Below are positions 38,589 to 43,811 of a stretch of 43,811 nucleotides of DNA, piece after piece. The notes beneath the pieces were generated by a model. That model was not told the DNA's origin. It ran no database searches and saw only the letters and a list, made by a program, of their open reading frames with translations. The position numbers and the translations under genes are program-made. The DNA comes from Pseudomonadales bacterium (GTDB lineage Bacteria; Pseudomonadota; Gammaproteobacteria; Pseudomonadales; Azotimanducaceae): the NCBI GenBank assembly GCA_016779385.1, contig JADHNT010000009.1, positions 1 to 43,811 on the forward strand. The letters run 5' to 3'. Position 1 is the stretch's first letter. Each line of letters opens with the position of its first letter.

Positions 38589-39961
38589 CAGACGGAGCGC
38601 GCGAGCGTTTCCGCCAGGCCAAGATAGGTGGCCGGGGTGAGGGCTTGAAGGCGCGCTCGGCCCTCGGCGGACAGGGGCAGGGCTTCAAGCAGCTCGGCCA
38701 CGGCCTGGGCATCAAGATTCCGGCCCCGGGTGGCTTCCTTCAAGCGCTCGTAGGGCTTATCCACCCCTTCCTGGCGCAGGATGGTCTGGATCGGTTCGGC
38801 CAGCACTTCCCAACTATGGTCGAGATCCTGTGCCATCCGCTGCGGATCTGCCTCGATCTTACCCAAGCCCCGAAGGGCCGCCGCCAGGGCGATCATAAGA
38901 TGCCCCAGGCCAACCCCAAGGTTGCGCAGCACGGTGGAATCGGAGAGGTCCCGTTGCCAGCGCGACACCGGGAGCTTGTCAGCGAGGTGGGATAGCACGG
39001 CATGGGCGAGGCCCAGGTTGCCCTCGGAGTTCTCAAAGTCGATGGGGTTCACCTTGTGGGGCATGGTGGAAGACCCCGTCTCCGTAGCCACGGCTCGCTG
39101 CTTGAAGTAGCCCAGAGAGATGTAGCCCCAAAGGTCGCGGTTCATATCGAGCAGCACCTGGCCAAAGCGCTGAAGCCCGTGGCAGTACGCGGCAATCCCG
39201 TCGTGGGGTTCAATTTGCGTGGTGTAGGGATTCATGGTGAGTCCGAGCCCTTCCAGTACCTGCGTGCTGAGGGCAGGCCAGGAGACCTCTGGGACCGCCA
39301 CGAGGTGGGCGTTGAAGTTCCCCACGGCGCCGTTCAGCTTGGCCGGTAGAGGAAGGGCAGCAAAGGCGTCCCGCTGGGTGCGAAGGCGGGCAACAAAGTT
39401 CGCAAGCTCCTTACCCATGGTGGTGGGGGAGGCCAGTTGCCCGTGGGTTCTCGACAGCATGGGCACGGCCGCCAGACTGTCCGCCAAGCTCTTGAGCTTT
39501 GCGAGCACCGCATCCATGGCCGGCAGCAGGGCTTCGTCCCGAGCGTGTTTCAGCATCAGGGCGTGGGAGACGTTGTTGATGTCCTCGCTCGTGCAGGCAA
39601 AGTGTACGAATTCTTCATAGGGCGCCAGGGAAGGGCGGGCCCGGAGGCGCGCCTTAAGGAAATACTCCACCGCCTTTACGTCGTGGTTGGTGGTGCGCTC
39701 CGTGGCCTTAATCTCCTCAGCGTCCGCCGCGGAGAACTGTTCTGCTAGGCCTCGAAGATAGGCCTGATCCGCCTCACTAAAGGGCGGCAGGGGCGTAAAG
39801 GCCGGCTCCGCAGCCAGGGCAAGCAGCCATTCCACCTCCGTGACCACCCGAAAGCGCAGGAGCCCATATTCGCTGAGGAACGGGCGCAGCCCGTCCCCCT
39901 GACTGCGGTAGCGCCCGTCTAGGGGAGACAGGGCGAAGAGGGGATGGGCAGTGTCAGTCAC
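38588..39961 (-). CDS. purB: Adenylosuccinate lyase
   Basis: PurB removes fumarate from SAICAR and from adenylosuccinate, acting twice in purine synthesis. The 457-residue protein carries the fumarase/aspartase signature GSSTMPHKVNPIDFEN near residue 297 and the catalytic histidine in LSRTHGQLASPT (His173), and its length matches the E. coli type. The start is GTG at 39961, with GAGGAA 6 bases before it; the hflD stop overlaps as GTGA. Coupling of hflD, purB and roxA is apparent. Confidence 0.97.
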   Translation of the reverse strand: MTDTAHPLFALSPLDGRYRSQGDGLRPFLSEYGLLRFRVVTEVEWLLALAAEPAFTPLPPFSEADQAYLRGLAEQFSAADAEEIKATERTTNHDVKAVEYFLKARLRARPSLAPYEEFVHFACTSEDINNVSHALMLKHARDEALLPAMDAVLAKLKSLADSLAAVPMLSRTHGQLASPTTMGKELANFVARLRTQRDAFAALPLPAKLNGAVGNFNAHLVAVPEVSWPALSTQVLEGLGLTMNPYTTQIEPHDGIAAYCHGLQRFGQVLLDMNRDLWGYISLGYFKQRAVATETGSSTMPHKVNPIDFENSEGNLGLAHAVLSHLADKLPVSRWQRDLSDSTVLRNLGVGLGHLMIALAAALRGLGKIEADPQRMAQDLDHSWEVLAEPIQTILRQEGVDKPYERLKEATRGRNLDAQAVAELLEALPLSAEGRARLQALTPATYLGLAETLARSV

Positions 39962-40578
39962 GGCAATTCCTCACAGAGGGCTTGAGCGGCGCCGACAAGG
40001 CGTCGCCGTTGAAGGAAGAGATGGCGGCGGCGACCGCCGAGCTGGAAGAACAAAATCGCGCCCCGCACGCCGGCCAGAAGGCAGGCGCGAATGAGTGCCG
40101 CGGTGCGAGGTTGGCTCAGGGCGCCTCGCTGGCCGCGAACTTCGATGCGCCGGGGCAGGGTAGCCAGGGTGGCGCTGTAGGTTTCCGCAAAGGCTTCGAT
40201 GAGCGTTTCGTGATCCACGGGAAAGTGGGCCCGCTGGGCTTGTAAGCGCGCCAGGCGCTTGTCCATTTCCTGCTGCAGAGCAAGGGCTCGCTGAAACTGA
40301 TGGGCAAGGCGCAGCATGGCAAAGACATAGCGGAGTACTTCCCCCGTGGGCCGCGCACCGGGGGAAAGCTGGGTTTCCAGCGCTCGGAGCCCGAGGGTCA
40401 GGGAGCGGGTCGCGCCATAAATGCCATCAACGCTCGGCGCATCGACAATCAGCACCGCCTCCAGGAGCGGACGAAGCTGGGTTGGCTCGAGGCTGCGGCC
40501 GTGGGCCGCATCTTCCACTAGGGCGGCGCTCTGAAACACGGTGGCGAGGGCCTTAGCGACCTCGTGGGGTATGGTCAT
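39958..40578 (-). CDS. hflD: HflD-like lysogenization regulator / membrane-associated protein
   Basis: HflD is a mostly helical protein found between mnmA and purB in many gammaproteobacteria; in E. coli it binds phage lambda CII and the membrane, and its normal role is unclear. The 206-residue product starts [27 protein letters not shown] and contains [17 protein letters not shown] and [24 protein letters not shown]-like segments expected for the family. The ATG overlaps the mnmA stop (ATGA); 22 more in-frame codons exist inside mnmA and are not needed. It ends overlapping the purB GTG. Confidence 0.92.
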   Translation of the reverse strand: MTIPHEVAKALATVFQSAALVEDAAHGRSLEPTQLRPLLEAVLIVDAPSVDGIYGATRSLTLGLRALETQLSPGARPTGEVLRYVFAMLRLAHQFQRALALQQEMDKRLARLQAQRAHFPVDHETLIEAFAETYSATLATLPRRIEVRGQRGALSQPRTAALIRACLLAGVRGAILFFQLGGRRRHLFLQRRRLVGAAQALCEELP

Positions 40579-41711
40579 GCCCGGCTTCTCTGAATGATTT
40601 GGCCCCCGCCAAGGCACCGAGCGCCCTCGTAGAAAACGACCCATTGTCCGGGCGTCACCGCGCGCTGCGGCTCATCAAAAACCACGCGAAGTTGCCCGGG
40701 CGCGGCTTGGGAGACGGTGCAGGCCTGATCTCGTTGGCGGTAGCGAATCTTCGCCGTGCAACGTAGGGGTAGAGTGGGCGCCGGGCCTATCCAGTTCAGC
40801 CCCTCGGCCAACAGTTCGCTGTGGAAGAGGGCAGGGTGCCCATGGCCCTGGGCGACGATCAGCGTATTGCGCGCCGCGTCCTTTTCCACCACGTACCAGG
40901 GGGTGCCGTCGCTATCGGACCGGCCGCCGATGCCGAGGCCCTGGCGCTGGCCAAAGGTATAAAACGCCAGACCCTGGTGAACGCCGAGCACCTCGCCGTC
41001 CACGCTTTCAAGGGGGCCTTCCTTGCCCTTCACGTAGCGCGCGAGGAAGTCGCTGAAACGCCGCTCGCCGATGAAGCAAATGCCCGTGGAATCTTTCTTG
41101 GCGTGGGTGGGAAGGCCCGCGGCTTCCGCCTCTCGGCGGATTTCGGGCTTTGGGCTCGGGCCGAGGGGAAAGAGGCACTGGGCGAAGCGCACCTCCGGGA
41201 CGGCGTGGAGGAAATAGCTTTGGTCCTTGTTCGGATCGGCACCCCGGAGCAAGCAGGGCTGGCCGTCTAGCGTTGCCAGATCAGCGTAGTGCCCCGTGGC
41301 CACCCACTGCGCGCCTAGCGCTTCCGCATAATCTTGGAAAACGTTGAATTTAATTTCCCGGTTGCACAGTACGTCCGGATTTGGCGTGCGACCGGCTTGG
41401 TATTCGGAAAGAAAGTGCTCGAAGACCGCATCCCAGTACTCGGTGGCGAAATTGGCGGTCTCCAGGGGAATCCCAATGCGATCGGCCACGGCCTGGGCAT
41501 CGGCGAGATCTTCTAGGGCCGTGCAGTACTCCGTGCCGTCGTCCTCTTCCCAGTTCTTCATGAAAAGGCCAATGACCTCAAAGCCCGCGCGCTTCAGGCG
41601 CAGCGCGGCAACGGAGCTGTCCACCCCACCGGACAGGCCGACGACCACGCGGGTGCCCGCTTCTGGCTGAGGTGCGGGGCCAAGGGATAGGGAAGGAAGG
41701 GCCTGGACCAT
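40575..41711 (-). CDS. mnmA: tRNA-specific 2-thiouridylase
   Basis: MnmA makes 2-thiouridine at wobble position 34 of tRNA Lys, Glu and Gln using ATP and persulfide from a Tus relay. The 378-residue protein has the PP-loop [12 protein letters not shown], catalytic Cys116 ([12 protein letters not shown]) and Cys212 ([13 protein letters not shown]), and TGHYAD. The family N-terminus [13 protein letters not shown] fits an ATG at 41711; the frame is open for 66 more codons upstream but these are antisense to moaC. It heads an operon with hflD, purB and roxA, all joined by 1- to 4-base overlaps. Confidence 0.96.
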   Translation of the reverse strand: MVQALPSLSLGPAPQPEAGTRVVVGLSGGVDSSVAALRLKRAGFEVIGLFMKNWEEDDGTEYCTALEDLADAQAVADRIGIPLETANFATEYWDAVFEHFLSEYQAGRTPNPDVLCNREIKFNVFQDYAEALGAQWVATGHYADLATLDGQPCLLRGADPNKDQSYFLHAVPEVRFAQCLFPLGPSPKPEIRREAEAAGLPTHAKKDSTGICFIGERRFSDFLARYVKGKEGPLESVDGEVLGVHQGLAFYTFGQRQGLGIGGRSDSDGTPWYVVEKDAARNTLIVAQGHGHPALFHSELLAEGLNWIGPAPTLPLRCTAKIRYRQRDQACTVSQAAPGQLRVVFDEPQRAVTPGQWVVFYEGARCLGGGQIIQRSRA

Positions 41712-41744
41712 GGCGGGGGGTTTCTCACGGCGGATGCGGTCGCT

Positions 41745-41750
41745 ATTGTA
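41745..41750 (-). promoter_or_regulatory. Possible -10 element for mnmA
   Basis: TACAAT on the minus strand lies 34 bases before the mnmA start. No convincing -35 is found at 16-18 bases, so this is only a candidate. Confidence 0.3.
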
Positions 41751-41793
41751 CCGGCGCGGGCCCGTGGGCCACCAGTAAAGAGGAAAGTAGCGC

Positions 41794-42291
41794 GTGACCG
41801 ATCCTGACGGATTTACCCATCTTGACGCGGAAGGCCAGGCGCACATGGTCGACGTCGGCAAAAAGCCGAGCACCGCCCGGGAAGCGCGGGCCGCCGGGCG
41901 CCTGCGCATGGCGCCGGAAACGCTGCAGAAGCTTCAGGCGGGCACGCACCGCAAGGGCGACGTAATGGCGACGGCGCGCATTGCCGCCATCATGGGCGCA
42001 AAGCGGACCCACGAGCTCATTCCCCTCTGCCATAGCTTGCCCCTAAGCTCGGTGAAGGTCGCCTTCGAGGTGGAGGAGCCGGACATCCTTCGAGTGTCGG
42101 CGACGGTGAAGACCACAGCGCAGACTGGCGTGGAAATGGAAGCCCTGACTGCTGTGAGCCTCGCAGCGCTGACCGTTTACGATATGTGCAAAGCCGTTGA
42201 TCGGGGCATGGTTATCGAAGCCATTGCCCTGGAAGAGAAGCGCGGAGGGGCAAGCGGCGTCTGGCTTCGGGAGGCTGAGGCCCATGATTGA
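41794..42291 (+). CDS. moaC: Cyclic pyranopterin monophosphate synthase
   Basis: MoaC converts the MoaA product (3',8-cH2GTP) into cyclic pyranopterin monophosphate in molybdenum-cofactor synthesis. The 165 residues contain [49 protein letters not shown] and [29 protein letters not shown], the full set of family motifs. The start is GTG at 41794 with AGAGGAAAG 6 bases or so upstream. moaD begins inside its end. moaA is not in the window. Confidence 0.96.
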   Translation: MTDPDGFTHLDAEGQAHMVDVGKKPSTAREARAAGRLRMAPETLQKLQAGTHRKGDVMATARIAAIMGAKRTHELIPLCHSLPLSSVKVAFEVEEPDILRVSATVKTTAQTGVEMEALTAVSLAALTVYDMCKAVDRGMVIEAIALEEKRGGASGVWLREAEAHD

Positions 42292-42538
42292 GGTGCGCTT
42301 TTTTGCTCGCCTGCGGGAAGCGCTAGGGCGGGAGCGCTTGAGCCTTCCTCTAGACGCGCCAGGGCTGACGGTGGCCGGGCTCCTTTGTGCTCTGGACGCC
42401 GAGATTCCTGGCGCCCGAGCGCAACTCACGGCCCCGGGGATTCGCCTTGCGGTAAATCAGACCTTCGTAGAAGACGAAACCTTTACCCTAAACCCTGGAG
42501 ATGAGATTGCCTTTTTGCCCCCGGTGACCGGCGGATGA
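42284..42538 (+). CDS. moaD: Molybdopterin synthase sulfur carrier subunit
   Basis: MoaD is the ubiquitin-like small subunit of molybdopterin synthase. The 84-residue protein ends in the required Gly-Gly (LPPVTGG), which is charged as a thiocarboxylate, and shows [14 protein letters not shown] and [24 protein letters not shown]. The ATG at 42284 has GGGAGG upstream and overlaps moaC by 8 bases. The stop overlaps the moaE ATG as ATGA. Confidence 0.96.
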   Translation: MIEVRFFARLREALGRERLSLPLDAPGLTVAGLLCALDAEIPGARAQLTAPGIRLAVNQTFVEDETFTLNPGDEIAFLPPVTGG

Positions 42539-43020
42539 GTGGCTCGGCCATGCTTTCCGTCGCGGTGCAGACGGAAGATTTCTCCCTTGATGATGCCTTT
42601 CGGCGTCTTCGCCAGGCGGCCCCAGGAGCCGGGGCCGAGGTCGCCTTTGTGGGCCTCGTGCGCGATCAGGCCGGCTCCGTGTCCAGCCTGACCCTGGAGC
42701 ACTATCCCGGCATGAGCGAGCGCTCCATGCTCGCGGTTTGCCAGCGCGCCGCTGAGCGCTGGCCCCTGCTGGCGGTGGAGGCCATCCACCGCGTGGGCAC
42801 CCTAGGCCCGGGAGATCAGATTGTTCTGGTTTTGGTCTCCAGCGCCCACCGCCACGCCGCTTTCGCGGGAGCGCAGTACATCATGGACGCCTTCAAGAGC
42901 GAGGTGGTGTTTTGGAAGCTTGAGAACCGGGACGGTGAGAAGACTTGGATCGAGGCCGCGCCGTCGGACCGGAGCGCCCTGGCCGCCTGGGGGGAGGCTT
43001 CTGGGGAAGGGGCCCCCTGA
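42535..43020 (+). CDS. moaE: Molybdopterin synthase catalytic subunit
   Basis: MoaE inserts the dithiolene sulfurs carried by MoaD into precursor Z. The 161 residues contain FVGLVRDQ, LTLEHYPGMSER, HRVGTLGPGDQIVLVLVSSAHRHAAFAGAQYIMDAFK and the active-site lysine region SEVVFWKLEN. The ATG overlaps the moaD stop; an ATG five codons later (42550) is a possible start. The last 128 bases are also read by rluE on the opposite strand. Confidence 0.95.
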   Translation: MSGSAMLSVAVQTEDFSLDDAFRRLRQAAPGAGAEVAFVGLVRDQAGSVSSLTLEHYPGMSERSMLAVCQRAAERWPLLAVEAIHRVGTLGPGDQIVLVLVSSAHRHAAFAGAQYIMDAFKSEVVFWKLENRDGEKTWIEAAPSDRSALAAWGEASGEGAP

Positions 43021-43561
43021 AGGCCGTTGGCAGGGGAGCCTCCGCATAGGCCCCCGGGGCGAGACCTTCGAGGACGTACGCCCCGATGCGATAGCGGATC
43101 AAGCGGAGCACGGGCGTGCCAACGGCGGCACAAAGCCGGCGGACGAGTCGATTTCGTCCTTCATCGATGGTGAGATCCAGCCAGCATGGATTGCTCGAAC
43201 TCTTGATGCGGGGGGCTGGGTCGCGCTCCGGAAGCTGAGGGGCAGGGCAGAGCATCGCTTGGAGGGCCCGGGCAGGCCCATCCTTCAGCGCCACGCCGTA
43301 GTGAAGTCGCTTGAGAGTAGCCGCATCGGGGGTCTGATCGAGTAGCGCCCAATAGCCCTTTTCCACCTTATACCGGGGGTGGCTGATCCAATGCTGCAGG
43401 CCTCCATGGTTGGTGAGTAGTAAAAGGCCCTCCGAATCTCGATCGAGGCGCCCGGCGGCATAGATATGGGGTTGCGGTAGATAGGTTTTGAGCGTGGTGC
43501 GACTGTCCCCATCGGTAAATTGGGACAGTACTCCGTAGGGTTTATGAAAGCGCAGCAGCAT
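42893..43561 (-). CDS. rluE: 23S rRNA pseudouridine(2457) synthase
   Basis: RluE is a RsuA-family pseudouridine synthase that modifies U2457 of 23S rRNA. From the ATG at 43561 the protein has 222 residues: LLRFHKPYGVLSQFTD, the catalytic motif AAGRLDRDSEGLLLLT with Asp40, and EGRNRLVRRLCAAVGTPVLRLIR. GGTGGAG precedes the ATG. The conserved domain ends near residue 175; the final 45 or so residues (GPLPQKPPPRRPGRSGPTAR and beyond) are Pro/Arg/Ser-rich and lie antisense to the end of moaE. The neighbouring icd is divergent, an arrangement I recall from Pseudomonas. Confidence 0.93.
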   Translation of the reverse strand: MLLRFHKPYGVLSQFTDGDSRTTLKTYLPQPHIYAAGRLDRDSEGLLLLTNHGGLQHWISHPRYKVEKGYWALLDQTPDAATLKRLHYGVALKDGPARALQAMLCPAPQLPERDPAPRIKSSSNPCWLDLTIDEGRNRLVRRLCAAVGTPVLRLIRYRIGAYVLEGLAPGAYAEAPLPTAFRGPLPQKPPPRRPGRSGPTARPRSKSSHRPGSQASKTPPRS

Positions 43562-43574
43562 TGCCGCTCCACCC

Positions 43575-43603
43575 GTGAACCTTCCTTCCACCCTTGCTAT
43601 ACT
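43575..43603 (+). promoter_or_regulatory. Possible extended -10 promoter for icd
   Basis: TATACT (43598-43603) is preceded by TGC, giving an extended -10. A weak -35 (GTGAAC, 43575-43580) stands 17 bases upstream. The icd start is about 140 bases further on, leaving a long leader. It begins just upstream of the rluE start. Confidence 0.45.
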
Positions 43604-43751
43604 CCCGCTCGCTTCACGCATGGGCCCGAGGGGGGCCCAGCACCAGCCTAGCAAACACTGCATGCGCCCGGCGGCTTTTGTTGCCGGAATCGTCGCAGGA
43701 GTCCCTTTGCCTCGAGCGGCTGGTGCCTCCATAACTCGCAGGGAGTTTTTC

Positions 43752-43811
43752 ATGGCTTACCAGCACATCAAGGTTCCCGCCGACGGCCAGAAGATCACCG
43801 TCAACGCTGAC
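43752..43811 (+). CDS. icd: Isocitrate dehydrogenase (NADP), N-terminal 20 residues (runs off the window)
   Basis: The first 20 codons from ATG 43752 read MAYQHIKVPADGQKITVNAD, the characteristic opening of bacterial NADP isocitrate dehydrogenase, which converts isocitrate to 2-oxoglutarate in the TCA cycle. GGGAG at 43741-43745 is the ribosome site, 6 bases before the ATG. The gene is cut by the window end. Its position next to divergent rluE supports the call. Confidence 0.85.
   Translation, partial: MAYQHIKVPADGQKITVNAD

Overview
The window is a compact, GC-rich (roughly 60% or more by eye) stretch of gammaproteobacterial chromosome. It holds 48 protein genes (one cut at each end), two tRNA genes and few gaps. 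The families and their order (folD, tRNAs, tig-clpP-clpX-lon-hupB-ppiD; mltD/gloB beside rnhA-dnaQ; nhaB; metH; nfuA; cysB and thrH; rluE, mnmA-hflD-purB-roxA, icd) resemble what I recall of Pseudomonas. I therefore infer a Pseudomonadales/Oceanospirillales-type bacterium. NhaB and an acryloyl-CoA reductase-like enzyme would suit a marine or saline habitat, but the species cannot be fixed from this sequence. No phage, insertion sequence, CRISPR array or defence system was found.

Layout. 1-2.6 kb: end of purF, a four-cysteine DUF1289 protein and miaE, facing folD. 2.7-11.5 kb: tRNA-Arg(TCT), tRNA-His(GTG) and the proteostasis block tig-clpP-clpX-lon-hupB-ppiD. 11.5-16 kb: gloB-mltD facing away from a methyltransferase-rnhA-dnaQ operon. 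16-21.8 kb: nhaB, an SCP2 protein, sohB, an acryloyl-CoA reductase-like enzyme, a Kef-type antiporter and two small membrane proteins. 21.8-29.6 kb: metH, nfuA, rimO, a 46-residue membrane protein, a quinone oxidoreductase and a membrane J-domain protein. 29.7-32.6 kb: DUF465, 5'-nucleotidase, cysB, thrH. 32.7-36.7 kb: a tight six-gene run of GntR regulator, prpB, prpC, a Rieske protein, an RraA-like protein and an unidentified 110-residue protein. 36.7-37.3 kb: an AT-rich gap with a strong Pho-box match, then a small lipoprotein. 37.4-43.8 kb: mnmA-hflD-purB-roxA on the minus strand, moaCDE, rluE, and the first codons of icd.

Most of the window is core housekeeping. The parts worth a second look are: the propionate operon, which lacks any methylcitrate dehydratase but carries a Rieske protein, an RraA-like protein with an intact D-X20-R-D aldolase motif and an orphan small protein; the Pho-box-bearing AT-rich gap; two unannotated-size membrane peptides; a triple 16-bp repeat that puts TAA in all three frames after sohB; and an unusual stop-codon profile (22 TAG, 12 TAA, 13 TGA, with most TGA confined to gene overlaps). 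I did not find a clear, self-contained new biological system; the propionate operon is the best candidate for new biology.
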